Below the pieces are notes generated by a model. It was not told the DNA's origin. It did not search any database and was given only the letters and a program-made list of their open reading frames with translations. The position numbers and the translations under genes are program-made. From VAZQ01 sp963763365 (GTDB lineage: Bacteria; Pseudomonadota; Alphaproteobacteria; Rhizobiales; Xanthobacteraceae), in NCBI GenBank assembly GCA_963763365.1, contig CAVXOE010000004.1, forward strand, positions 61,325-125,324: DNA of 64,000 nucleotides, read 5' to 3'. Each line of letters begins with the position of its first letter. Position 1 is the first letter of the stretch. This document shows positions 29,260 through 37,839 of this stretch, one piece after another.

Positions 29260-30069
29260 ATGGCGGATCAGGTCACGCTTCCCGCGCTGATGCAGATGAA
29301 GCGGGACGGGCGCAAGAGCGTCGGCGTGGTGGCGTGGGACTATCAGATCGCGCGCATCGCCGATCGCGCGGGCGTGGACTTCGTCTCGGTCGGCGACTCG
29401 GTCGGCGTCAATCTTTGGGGACACGCCAATCCGCTCGAAGTCACGATGGACGAGATGCTGGTGGTCTGCAAGGCGGTGCGCCGCGGCGTGACGCGCGCGC
29501 TGGTGAGCTGCGATTTTCCGTTCGGTCCGTTGCAGGAGGGCACCGAGAGCGCGCTGCGCGCCGGCATCCGGCTGGTCAAGGAGGGCGGCGCCGACATCGT
29601 CAAGCTCGATGCCGCCGCCGATTTCCCCGACACGGTGCGCGCGCTGGTGCGTGCCGGCATCCCGGTGTTCGCGCAGTTCGGGCTGACGCCGCAGACCGCG
29701 ATGAAGTATGGCATCCCCTACAGCGCGCAGAATACGCCCGGTGCGCAAGCCGTCGCCGAAATGACCGCGAAGCTGGTCGAGGAGGCGAAGCGCCTCGAAG
29801 ACGCGGGCGCGTCGCTGCTCGACTTCACGAATTCAGGACCGGTCGCCGGTGCGGCGGTGGTGAGCGCGGTGAAAATCCCGGTGATCGGCGGCTTCGGCGG
29901 CGGACCGTGGCTCGACGGCCGGGTGCGGCTCGCGCACACCGCGATCGGCTACGGCGAGAAATGGCTCGACTCCAAGGTCGAGACCTATGCCAACACCGCC
30001 AAGGCGAGCCTCGACGCCTTTACGGCGCTGATCGGCGACGTGCGCGCCGGCCGGCAGATCAAGGGGTAG
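29260..30069 (+). CDS. panB: PanB-like 3-methyl-2-oxobutanoate hydroxymethyltransferase
   Basis: Intact 269-residue TIM-barrel of the ketopantoate hydroxymethyltransferase family, which transfers a C1 unit from methylene-THF to 2-ketoisovalerate in pantothenate synthesis. Visible: RADFVSVGDS-like start (AGVDFVSVGDSVGVNLWGHA with metal-binding residues), VSCDFPFGP, VKEGGADIVKLDAAADF and IPVIGGFGGGPWLDGRV. It is divergent enough from classic PanB (short C terminus, altered GDSL-type loop) that a related PEP mutase/PanB-like function is possible. It stands alone; panC is not nearby. Confidence 0.7.
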   Translation: MADQVTLPALMQMKRDGRKSVGVVAWDYQIARIADRAGVDFVSVGDSVGVNLWGHANPLEVTMDEMLVVCKAVRRGVTRALVSCDFPFGPLQEGTESALRAGIRLVKEGGADIVKLDAAADFPDTVRALVRAGIPVFAQFGLTPQTAMKYGIPYSAQNTPGAQAVAEMTAKLVEEAKRLEDAGASLLDFTNSGPVAGAAVVSAVKIPVIGGFGGGPWLDGRVRLAHTAIGYGEKWLDSKVETYANTAKASLDAFTALIGDVRAGRQIKG

Positions 30070-30086
30070 GGCGGCTGGCGCCGACC

Positions 30087-32000
30087 TTATCGCGCGGGAT
30101 GTGGCGCGCCGGCCTGCGGGAGCGGAAGCTTGATCGCACAGCAAACGCCGGCCGGTGCGAACGCGAGGTCAACCGAACCGCCGAGATCGCGCGGGACAAG
30201 ATCGCGAATGACGCTGGCGCCATATTTATCTTGGGGCGAGGCGGTGACGGCCGGACCGCCGACCTCCCGCCATGTGATCGATAGCGTCCTGGCATTGCCG
30301 TCCGGCGGACAGGTCCAGTTCACCTCCACGCGACCATGCGGCGACAACAGTGCGCCGTACCTTGCGGCGTTTGACGCGAGTTCGTGCAACACCATTGCGA
30401 GTGTCTGGCTCGCGGTCTCGTCGAGTGTGACGGCCGGACCGCCGATGATCGCGGCCGCATCGCTGGCGTAGGGTGCGATCTGCCGACGGATGAGTTCGGC
30501 AAGATCGACACCGGTACCTCGCGTCCGGCTGAGCAGCGCATGGGCGTCGGCGATGGACTGGACGCGGCCCTGCAGCACGCGGATGCGGTCTTCGGGCGCC
30601 GCTTGGTAAGTGCCTTTGGCCGCCGTCATGAAGCGTGCCAGCAGTTGGTCGAGCGTCGAGGCGTGCAGGCCCTGCGCCTCCGATTGCATGCGGGCGCTGG
30701 TGTCGATCGTGAGCCCCTTGATGCGGACGAGGCGGCCGGCTGCGTTGAATTCGGCCGTCGCGGTCTCCTCAAGCCATACCTCCCTGCCGTCGGCGCGCTT
30801 GAACCGGAAGGTTGCGCTGTAGTTGGGACGGTCGGGGCTGAGGCCGAGCATGAGCGATTTGAATCGCTCGCGGTCGTCCGGGTGGACCCGCGCGAGGAAG
30901 TCGCTCGAGCCGAAAGTGTCTTGCGGATCGAAGCCCAGGATCTGCGGAGCGTTGGCGCTGCGCTGTGGTTCGCTCGCGCCAACGTCCCACACGAAAGTTG
31001 CGACCGAACCTGCCGTCAGCGCCTCCTGCAGGCGCGCTTCGCTCTCGGCGAGGGCGGCGGCTTGCGTTCGCCGCTCGGCGAAGAGCGCGGCGAGAACGTA
31101 TGCGCACAGCGCGACAGCCAGGATTCCCGCGCGCGCCGTCAGCATGCGGTTGGCTATTGGCAGCGCAGGGTCGCCGAAGTGGCCAAATCCGATCGTCGTC
31201 GTCCAAACGATCGCAAGCGTGACGATGAAGGCCGCGGCGGCCGAAAAGACCGGCGGGCAACGTGATGCGATCCACAACAGGACCGGAAACAGCAAAGCAA
31301 CGGGAACGACTGTCGCCCAAGACGTCTGCGGCAGCGCCATGACGATCGCGCACAAGACGACGAGCGATGCCAGCGCGCCGACACCTTCGATGGCTTCGTC
31401 TCGCAGTGGCGGGTGTCGTGCGGCCGACGCAATCCCGATCACCAGTGGGGCGACGGTGACGATGCCGAGCGCGTCGGACGCAAACCAGTTCTGCCATGTG
31501 GCGTAGATCGACGCCGCCGCGTCGTGGAAGAGGGCAAATCCGATCGCACCTCCGATCCCCGAGATGGCTGCTGCGACAATCGCAGCCCCGAGAAATCCCA
31601 AGACGTTGCGAAGCGAGTCAAGGCTGAAAGGCGAACCGAAGTAGCGCTCGATCAATCCGGCAGCCAGCAGGGCCTCTCCGGCATTGCACAGGGCGAATAT
31701 CACCGAGCTCGGGATGTTTCGATCGCCCAGAAGATTGGCAATGATGGTTGCGGCTATCGTCCCGATCGCGACGGCCCATCGGGCGGATGGCCCAAAAGCG
31801 ATGAGGATGCCCGCCGCGAAGCCCGCGGCCGGCCAAAACACCGCCACGCCGTCGGGAGTCAGCAGGGCAAGGCTCAATTTTGCCAGCAGGATATAGACGC
31901 AGGCCACGACGACGGCGAGCCAGACAGCGGTAATCCACCCCTGTTGTGCGGCGTCGGCGTCGTCAGCTTGCTCGGCTTGCGCTCGCGGATCTTGCAGCAT
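30087..32000 (-). CDS. MASE1-PAS-HWE-type sensor histidine kinase with atypical phosphoacceptor region
   Basis: 637 residues. Roughly 25-320 is a MASE1 membrane sensor (LLTPDGVAVFWPAAGFAAGI, NAGEALLAAGLIERYFGSP, several helices). 330-445 is a PAS domain (FVWDVGASEPQRSANAPQIL, ARVHPDDRERF, RADGREVWLEETATAEFNAA). The C terminus is an HWE/HisKA_2 kinase: VLHELASNAARYGALLSPHG is the N-box and TWREVGGPAV its family motif. The usual HRVKNTL phosphoacceptor is replaced by a segment around His446 (GLHASTLDQLLARF), so autophosphorylation is uncertain. No response regulator is adjacent. It ends 18 bases from the convergent panB-like gene. Confidence 0.82.
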   Translation of the reverse strand: MLQDPRAQAEQADDADAAQQGWITAVWLAVVVACVYILLAKLSLALLTPDGVAVFWPAAGFAAGILIAFGPSARWAVAIGTIAATIIANLLGDRNIPSSVIFALCNAGEALLAAGLIERYFGSPFSLDSLRNVLGFLGAAIVAAAISGIGGAIGFALFHDAAASIYATWQNWFASDALGIVTVAPLVIGIASAARHPPLRDEAIEGVGALASLVVLCAIVMALPQTSWATVVPVALLFPVLLWIASRCPPVFSAAAAFIVTLAIVWTTTIGFGHFGDPALPIANRMLTARAGILAVALCAYVLAALFAERRTQAAALAESEARLQEALTAGSVATFVWDVGASEPQRSANAPQILGFDPQDTFGSSDFLARVHPDDRERFKSLMLGLSPDRPNYSATFRFKRADGREVWLEETATAEFNAAGRLVRIKGLTIDTSARMQSEAQGLHASTLDQLLARFMTAAKGTYQAAPEDRIRVLQGRVQSIADAHALLSRTRGTGVDLAELIRRQIAPYASDAAAIIGGPAVTLDETASQTLAMVLHELASNAARYGALLSPHGRVEVNWTCPPDGNARTLSITWREVGGPAVTASPQDKYGASVIRDLVPRDLGGSVDLAFAPAGVCCAIKLPLPQAGAPHPAR

Positions 32001-32145
32001 GCACCCCCCTCGGACGCGCTGAGGGCGGATTATGTAGCTCTGGAACTCTGCCGCAAGGGCGTTGCCTGGATGCCTTCCGTCCTTGAGGCTTGCGCGTGCA
32101 TCAGCAAGCTGCTTGGGCGAGGCGTATACGCCGCGACACCGCTCG

Positions 32146-32385
32146 CTAATGCGTGGTGTCGCTCGCGCCCTCTTCGGTCTTTTGCAGGATGGCCTCGCCG
32201 AGATACGCGATCGTCTGCGCCAGGAAGCGCGCGTGGTCCGCCGGTGGCACCGACGACAGGATCAGGTCGGCCAGGCTCTCGGTCATTTTGGCGGCAACTT
32301 CCACGATATCGACCGTCTCCGGCCCAGCCTGCTCGATGTGCTGCTGCACGAGCTCGTTGATATCGCAATGAAGACAATCGGACAT
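32146..32385 (-). CDS. Small conserved CxxC protein, function unknown
   Basis: 79 residues: MSDCLHCDINELVQQHIEQA starts with a CLHC pair, and the remainder (VEVAAKMTESLADLILSSVP, LAQTIAYLGEAILQK) is amphipathic helix. Similar short proteins with an N-terminal CLHCDIN motif are familiar to me from Bradyrhizobium-type genomes, without a known role. The Cys pair could bind metal or be redox active. It lies upstream of, and in the same direction as, the sensor kinase, separated by 145 bases. Confidence 0.65.
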   Translation of the reverse strand: MSDCLHCDINELVQQHIEQAGPETVDIVEVAAKMTESLADLILSSVPPADHARFLAQTIAYLGEAILQKTEEGASDTTH

Positions 32386-32581
32386 GGAGGTAGCTCCGCT
32401 CGGGCCGGTCGAACGGCGCGGTGATCGACCTTTAGCATGCCGGGACCAGCTTGAAGAAACGCGGCCGAAACCCGTCCGCTAGCCCACGCGTCACCCGGCG
32501 AGCGGATCGGCCTCTTTGGCCCTCGAAGGAACAAAAGCGAATTGTGGGCTTATAGCACGTTAAAATTGTAGTCCGTAGGGG

Positions 32582-32621
32582 CCCCGCTGCGGGGATTTGC
32601 GCCGAAGCTCGCGGCGCAAAT
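32582..32621. other. Two tandem hairpins in a gene-free stretch
   Basis: In the 306 bases between the CxxC gene and the secreted protein gene (32386-32691), CCCCG-CTG-CGGGG is followed at once by a perfect 10-base stem: ATTTGCGCCG at 32595-32604 and CGGCGCAAAT at 32612-32621, with a 7-base loop. They could terminate a short transcript, form a 5' leader structure of the downstream gene, or be a repeat. Otherwise I see nothing coding in this stretch. Confidence 0.5.
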
Positions 32622-32691
32622 TGCGCAGTGCGGTATAAATATTGCAACGCACAAATCCGAGGCCCGGGTCGCCATTGACACGGAATCGGAG

Positions 32692-33063
32692 GTGAAAGTG
32701 AGGTTGACTCACAACTATCGGTATTCGCTCGTCCTTCTCTCTTTCGCGCTTTCATTTGGCGCCATGGCGCAAGAACACCATGCGCAATACCACGACGTCT
32801 ATCAGGGCTGGGTGAACCAGCAGGGCAAGGACTGCTGCCATGGCCAGGATTGCGGCGTGATGAAGAAGGACGATGTCGACGACACCGGCGAGGTGCTCAA
32901 GATCCGCATCGACGGGCAGTGGTGCCCGGTCAACAACTGGATGACGCTCAAAAAGGGCAAGTCGCCCGATTGGAGCGTGGTTCACGCCTGCATCAATCAC
33001 CGGATCGTCGATATGGCGCCGTGCGACCGCCTGATGTGCTTCGCAGGGAGACCGCAGATGTAG
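32692..33063 (+). CDS. Secreted cysteine-rich small protein
   Basis: 123 residues with a GTG start at 32692 (GGAG just upstream; GTG at 32698 is an alternative). A signal peptide (LVLLSFALSFGAMAQ) is followed by a mature part with conserved-looking cysteines: CCHGQDCG, QWCPVNNWM, VHACINH and CDRLMCFAGRP. Proteins with a CCxGxDC start and a late CLF/CF-P motif form a periplasmic family of unknown function in Hyphomicrobiales; I assign it there by pattern only. The even Cys number suggests disulfides. It stands alone with its own leader. Confidence 0.72.
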   Translation: MKVRLTHNYRYSLVLLSFALSFGAMAQEHHAQYHDVYQGWVNQQGKDCCHGQDCGVMKKDDVDDTGEVLKIRIDGQWCPVNNWMTLKKGKSPDWSVVHACINHRIVDMAPCDRLMCFAGRPQM

Positions 33064-33239
33064 CGACGGCGTGCCAGGCTGCGATTGATTTTCAGGAAGG
33101 CGAGCCGCTGCTACTACGAGATGTGGAGGTGGCTGGCCTACAGCCCCGCATTGGTAGGCGCAAGCACGCGCCTTCAGGCAAGCGCTGCATCGTACCGAGG
33201 TGCACGAGGGCCCCCAAACGCTTGTTGCAAGGCAGGTCG

Positions 33240-34214
33240 TCACTCCACTTTGATGTTGGCTGCTTTGATAATTGGCCACCACTTTTCGATCTCCGCCTTC
33301 TGAAAAGCGCCGAGCGCCGCCGGCGTCTGCTGCTCGCGCAGAGGAATTTGAGCGGCTTGATCTTCCCACCGCTTGCGCAAGGCCGGATCGGCGAGCGCCT
33401 CGACAGCGGCAGCATTGAGCCTGGTGACGATAGCGCCTGACGTTCCTTTGGGTGCCCAAAATCCATACCAAGTCGATACGTAGAGCCCCGGTACGCCGGC
33501 CTCATCAACGGTCGGAATATCAGGAGCGGCTGATAGCCGCGCCTTTGCCGTCACCGCAAAGGGGTGGAGCGCGCCGCTGCGATACATTTGCAACGAACCA
33601 CCCGATAGCTGGTCGAACATGAAACTGATATGGCCGGCCACCACGTCATTAACGGCGGCCCCGCCGCTGCGATATGGTACCACTCGCAGTGACACGCCGG
33701 TCACATTCTGAAAATATACGATGGCAAGGTGGGCGATCGATCCGATTCCGGCAGTCGCTGCAGTCGCCTGATTGGGATTGGCCTTGAGCCAAGCGACCAA
33801 TTCTCTGAGATCCTTGGCCGGTACGTCCCGCTTGGTGACGATGACCGACACGTTGGACGGCAGCAACGCGATAGGCTCCAGGTCACTCAGAAGGTCGTAC
33901 TGGAGATTGTAGAGCGCGCCGTTGAAGACATGCGTGCCCAAATGGCCAATACCGAGGGTATAGCCGTCAGGCGCAGCGCGGGCGACACGAGCAACACCGA
34001 GCGAGCCTGCCGCCCCGGCCACATTCTCGATGATGATGGGTTGACCAAGCGGGCGCTCCATCCGTTCGCCCATCACGCGCGCAAGCGTGTCGGCAGGCCC
34101 GCCCGCTGCAAATGGAACGACGATCGTGACCGGTTTTGCCGGATAGATCTGCGCGCTAACTGGGATAATCCATAGCAGAAACGCGCCGCATACTGTGGCA
34201 ACAAATATCCTCAT
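33240..34214 (-). CDS. Bug/TctC-family solute-binding protein
   Basis: 324 residues with a signal peptide (MRIFVATVCGAFLLWIIPVS-AQ). YPAKPVTIVVPFAAGGPADT, then LARVMGERMERPLGQPIIIE and NVAGAAGSLGVARVARA are the Bug first lobe; GYTLGIGHLGTHVFNGALY follows. As in the other copies here, no TctA/TctB genes accompany it. It lies 56 bases downstream of a carboxymuconolactone decarboxylase-like gene on the same strand and may form a two-gene operon with it, hinting at an aromatic acid ligand. Confidence 0.87.
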   Translation of the reverse strand: MRIFVATVCGAFLLWIIPVSAQIYPAKPVTIVVPFAAGGPADTLARVMGERMERPLGQPIIIENVAGAAGSLGVARVARAAPDGYTLGIGHLGTHVFNGALYNLQYDLLSDLEPIALLPSNVSVIVTKRDVPAKDLRELVAWLKANPNQATAATAGIGSIAHLAIVYFQNVTGVSLRVVPYRSGGAAVNDVVAGHISFMFDQLSGGSLQMYRSGALHPFAVTAKARLSAAPDIPTVDEAGVPGLYVSTWYGFWAPKGTSGAIVTRLNAAAVEALADPALRKRWEDQAAQIPLREQQTPAALGAFQKAEIEKWWPIIKAANIKVE

Positions 34215-34269
34215 CGTGACCTCCGGCTCTCCACTATCCGGGTCGTTGCTCTATTAGTCACCGCGTCGG

Positions 34270-34821
34270 TCAGCTTGAGTGTTCGTTTGCAACCTGTAGC
34301 GCGCGGACGAAGCGCGAATTACCGACATACCATGCGGTCAAGGCCGCTAGCTCGACGAGCTCTTGCGCTGAGAAACATTGACTAGCTTCCCCAAAAACGT
34401 CGTCGTCCACATCCCCGCGGCGAGCAGCTTGTTCGATGAATGAAAGCGCTGCTCGCTCCTTCGCGTCGAACAAGGACGTGTCACACCAATTCGGAAGAGC
34501 ATCGATCTTGGCTGACGATACGCCACAAGTTACGGCGATCGGCCGATGGACCGATTGTTCATAGGCGGAGTCGTTGATTTGCGCGATCCGCAGAATCAGC
34601 AATTCCTGAAGGTCTCTCGGCAACGACAATTCTTCACGCAAGGCCCTGGCATATGCTGCCGTTGCACGAAGCAATTTGGGAGCATGGGCTGTCACATAGT
34701 GAATATTGAGAATATGGCCGCGGCTGGCACGAATACGTGCAAACATCTCAAGGAGGATCGGTTCTTCCGGCGATTCTGACGCGCCGCCTAAGCGAGATAT
34801 TGGTCGATTGGGGGAAGACAT
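34270..34821 (-). CDS. Carboxymuconolactone decarboxylase/AhpD-like protein
   Basis: 183 residues. HAPKLLRATAAYARALREEL, DLQELLILRIAQINDSAYEQ, SVHRPIAVTCGVSSAKIDAL and FDAKERAALSFIEQAAR match the CMD fold. The CxxC pair of peroxidase-type AhpD is absent (SAYEQSVH at that site), so a thiol peroxidase role is unlikely. A His/Glu-type decarboxylase-like or unknown role in aromatic degradation fits better. It leads the adjacent Bug gene. Confidence 0.75.
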   Translation of the reverse strand: MSSPNRPISRLGGASESPEEPILLEMFARIRASRGHILNIHYVTAHAPKLLRATAAYARALREELSLPRDLQELLILRIAQINDSAYEQSVHRPIAVTCGVSSAKIDALPNWCDTSLFDAKERAALSFIEQAARRGDVDDDVFGEASQCFSAQELVELAALTAWYVGNSRFVRALQVANEHSS

Positions 34822-35123
34822 GCGCTCACATTCATCTTCATGGGTTTATTTGGCATTATCAGGTCGCGATGCCCACCAGTAGATCCAGCGTCCATCGATA
34901 TGACTGCAATTTCCTCCAGATGCCAATCGGCAGGGCTGGCCCGGAGCACCGATTCAACATCGAACAGTCACGCTCGAGAACGGATGCGATTTAACGCAAT
35001 CCATCAGTCCCGGAGGGAGGGGCGGCAAGGGGTTCGGTGTAGTTGTTGCCCGATTTGCAATTCTATCGCGTTCATGATATGTTCTAACACGTTGTGGTCG
35101 AATCGAATTTCCCACTGGCCCTG

Positions 35124-37559
35124 ATGGCTGACCAGATCGTTATCACGGAGAAATCCAGCCAAGCGAAGGATGTCCGCGCCGCCGTTGGTTCTCGCTACGG
35201 AGACATCCTGCCGGCCGAGGGTCATCTATTCGATCTGCTCGAACCGGAAGATGTTGTGCCGGAGTGGAAGCGCTGGTCGCCGATCTTGCTGCGGCCAGAG
35301 GGTCTCTACGGCACTCGCCCCGCAGAGGGTGGCAACAAAGCCACTAAGCTCAGGGCCATTCGCGAGGCATTGCGCACCGCCAAGCGGGTTTGGCTGGCGA
35401 CCGATTGCGACCGCGAGGGGCAACTTATTGGTCAGGAAATTCTCGAGCATTACAATTACCGCGGTCAGGTAATGCGGGTGCTGTTCACCGCGCAAGATTC
35501 TCAGACCATTCGTGATGCGTTCGGTCGGGCGAAACCTAATGTCGAATATGCCCGGCTTTACGCCGCCGCCGTTGCGCGCCGGCAGGCCGACCAAATCTAC
35601 AATCTGTCACTGACCCGCACCGCGACCGTGATCCTAGGGCAAGGTGCGCGGAGAGTGATTGGTGTTGGCCGCGTGAAGACGCCGACCTTGGCCATCGTAT
35701 GCAAGCGCGAGTTGGAAATTCGCAACTTCGTACCAATTGCCTACTTTGAAGTTGTCGCCACCGCAAAGGTCGCGGGCGGCCAGTTCAAGATGCGCCATGC
35801 GCCGCAGGAGCGAATCCTCAAGCGGGAGACTGCCGAGACCGTCGTCAACGCCGCTCAAGGTTTCGAGGGCACGCTGGGCGTACGTGTCGAGGACAAGCGG
35901 CAAGGACCACTTAAGCTACACGATCTGCCGTCGCTGCAGAAGCTTTGCGGATCTCGTTTCGGCTGGCCCGCCAGCAAGACGCTCGCGGTGGCGCAGGAAC
36001 TCTATGACGGCCAGGGCAAGAAGATCATCACCTACCCTCGCGCCGAGGTGCGCTATCTGCCGCAAAGTCTGATACCGGACGTGCCGAAGATCGTTGCCGG
36101 ACTGCGGGTGGGGCAATCGTTCAGCATGATTCCGGTGCCCGATCCGCCGGTCATCCGCAGAGGCTCGAGCGGCAGCTTTTACGACAAGGGGCTGGAGGGC
36201 GCGAGCCATCACGCCGTCATTCCCAACGTCAACACCATCGACAAATTGCGCGAGGTCTGGCCTCGCCTGTCATCCGACGAGAAAAAACTGTTCGACGTCA
36301 TCGCGCGTGCTTATCTGGCGGCACTTATGCCCGACTTTCGTTACCGGCAGACCACCGCGACTCTCGACGTGCGGGGCTTTGAATTCCGCGCCGCTGGCCG
36401 TCAGCCCATCGATCTTGGCTGGCGCGCAGCATTCCCGGAGTGGCAGCCCGCCGACGAAAAGGGCGATGAGGCACAATTGCTGCCGCCGCTGCGCAACGGC
36501 GAGACCGCGCAGCTGCAGGATCCAAAGATCGAGGACAAGGAGACCCGGCCACCGGCGCGGTACAACGAAGGCACGCTGATCGAGGCGATGCAGAATGCCT
36601 GGCGGTTCGTTGACGATGAGGTGCTGCGGGAACGCCTGAAGGAAGCCAAGGGGATCGGCACGCCAGCGACCCGAGCCGAGATCATCGGCGGGCTTAAGAA
36701 ACAGACCTTCCTGATGGCCCAGGGGAAGCACATCGTGCCAACCGAGACTGGGTTGTCGCTGTTCGGCATCCTCAGACAGGCCGATCCGGCCCTGGTCGAT
36801 CCGGGCGTCACGGCGCAGCTTGAATGCCTGCTCGACGATGTAGTTGTCGGCAAGCAGGAGATGGCCGGTGCGATCGACGCCGTGTGCGATGTCGCCGAGC
36901 GCATCATTGGCAAGCTGAAGGACGGCGCTGCGGCTGGCGGGTCGCCGCCCTTGCTTGGTGCTGCAAGCGGCAACGGCGCCGCAGCATATCCGCCAACGCC
37001 CGCGATGAAGCGCTTCGCCGACAGCCTCGTCCGGCAGAAAGGCATCAAGCCTCCGCCAGGCTACAAGACGTCGATCTCGGTCTGCCGAAAGTTCCTCAAC
37101 GAACACGCGCCCAAGAAAGCCGGCGCCGAAACGCCGGGGAAGATTGAACTCAAACCGGTCAGTCCAGCCCAGCTGCTGTACGCCAAGAAGATCGCGCAAG
37201 GGAAAGGCGTGGTTATTCCCGACGAGGCCAAGGCCAGTTCGTCCGCGATGTCTGCGTGGATTGACTCGAACCGTGAGATCAAGCGCCGTAAACGCGGTCG
37301 GAAGACCGCCTACAAGTCGGCTAGGTCAACTGCGGCTCAACCCGCGAAACCGACAGAGAAATCGCGGAAACGCAGAGCCGGCTCCGACGATGCTCCGTCG
37401 ACCGCTGCCCGGCCAAGTTCGGCAACTGGGACGCCACTGCGGATTCCCTATGGGAACAAGGACGTCGCGATGAAGCTTGGCGCGCGCTACGGTTCAGCAG
37501 GCTGGTACGCTCCGCCCGGAGTTGATCTTTCTGCATTCGGCGAGCGTGGATGGCTGTAG
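35124..37559 (+). CDS. topB: Type IA DNA topoisomerase III with C-terminal DUF5710-like domain
   Basis: 811 residues from the ATG at 35124 (frame open to a GTG at 35094). The Toprim domain has IVITEKSSQAKDVRAAVGSR and the acidic WLATDCDREGQLIGQEIL. The strand-passage domain has NLSLTRTATVILGQGARRVI, GVGRVKTPTLAIVCKRELEI and the active-site ITYPRAEVRYLP, in which the usual YPRT is YPRA. The late KGIGTPATRAEII is conserved. A basic linker (KRRKRGRKTAYKSARST) precedes a 40-residue tail, LRIPYGNKDVAMKLGARYGS to WYAPPGVDL, resembling DUF5710, common on plasmid and ICE proteins. It is not the housekeeping topA type. No relaxase or T4SS genes are seen, so it may be an element remnant. Confidence 0.85.
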   Translation: MADQIVITEKSSQAKDVRAAVGSRYGDILPAEGHLFDLLEPEDVVPEWKRWSPILLRPEGLYGTRPAEGGNKATKLRAIREALRTAKRVWLATDCDREGQLIGQEILEHYNYRGQVMRVLFTAQDSQTIRDAFGRAKPNVEYARLYAAAVARRQADQIYNLSLTRTATVILGQGARRVIGVGRVKTPTLAIVCKRELEIRNFVPIAYFEVVATAKVAGGQFKMRHAPQERILKRETAETVVNAAQGFEGTLGVRVEDKRQGPLKLHDLPSLQKLCGSRFGWPASKTLAVAQELYDGQGKKIITYPRAEVRYLPQSLIPDVPKIVAGLRVGQSFSMIPVPDPPVIRRGSSGSFYDKGLEGASHHAVIPNVNTIDKLREVWPRLSSDEKKLFDVIARAYLAALMPDFRYRQTTATLDVRGFEFRAAGRQPIDLGWRAAFPEWQPADEKGDEAQLLPPLRNGETAQLQDPKIEDKETRPPARYNEGTLIEAMQNAWRFVDDEVLRERLKEAKGIGTPATRAEIIGGLKKQTFLMAQGKHIVPTETGLSLFGILRQADPALVDPGVTAQLECLLDDVVVGKQEMAGAIDAVCDVAERIIGKLKDGAAAGGSPPLLGAASGNGAAAYPPTPAMKRFADSLVRQKGIKPPPGYKTSISVCRKFLNEHAPKKAGAETPGKIELKPVSPAQLLYAKKIAQGKGVVIPDEAKASSSAMSAWIDSNREIKRRKRGRKTAYKSARSTAAQPAKPTEKSRKRRAGSDDAPSTAARPSSATGTPLRIPYGNKDVAMKLGARYGSAGWYAPPGVDLSAFGERGWL

Positions 37560-37733
37560 CGATCAACGCTTGTCTGCCTCTCCGTTAACTCCGGCCTGAG
37601 TATCGCGTCAATGCAGTGACTGACTGCGTGAGCAGTTCAACGTCCCGATGATAAATCTCTTGGCATAGAAATCTAATTTCCGCGCCTAGTAGAATGACAA
37701 TTATACGCTGCCTTTGCTAACCACTCCAGTCCA

Positions 37734-37749
37734 TGTCCGAAATTGGACA
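37734..37749. promoter_or_regulatory. Orphan TGTCC/GGACA palindrome
   Basis: TGTCCGAAATTGGACA has the same arms as the two IclR-type operators at 40071 and 44850, but with a 6-base rather than 7-base centre. It lies in the 280-base gene-free gap between topB and the monooxygenase, downstream of both genes, so no target promoter is obvious. The rest of that gap shows nothing coding. Confidence 0.35.
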
Positions 37750-37839
37750 CTTCACGCAATCCTGCGCGCACGTCCTTAACGTCCTTTGATTTTACAAGTG
37801 CCTCCGCCGCGCTTGCGAAACAGCGCCCACCGCCAAAGC

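Noticed and set aside
34840..35124. Short plus-strand ORFs between the CMD-like gene and topB
   Set aside because: No ribosome site, no family pattern; treated as intergenic.
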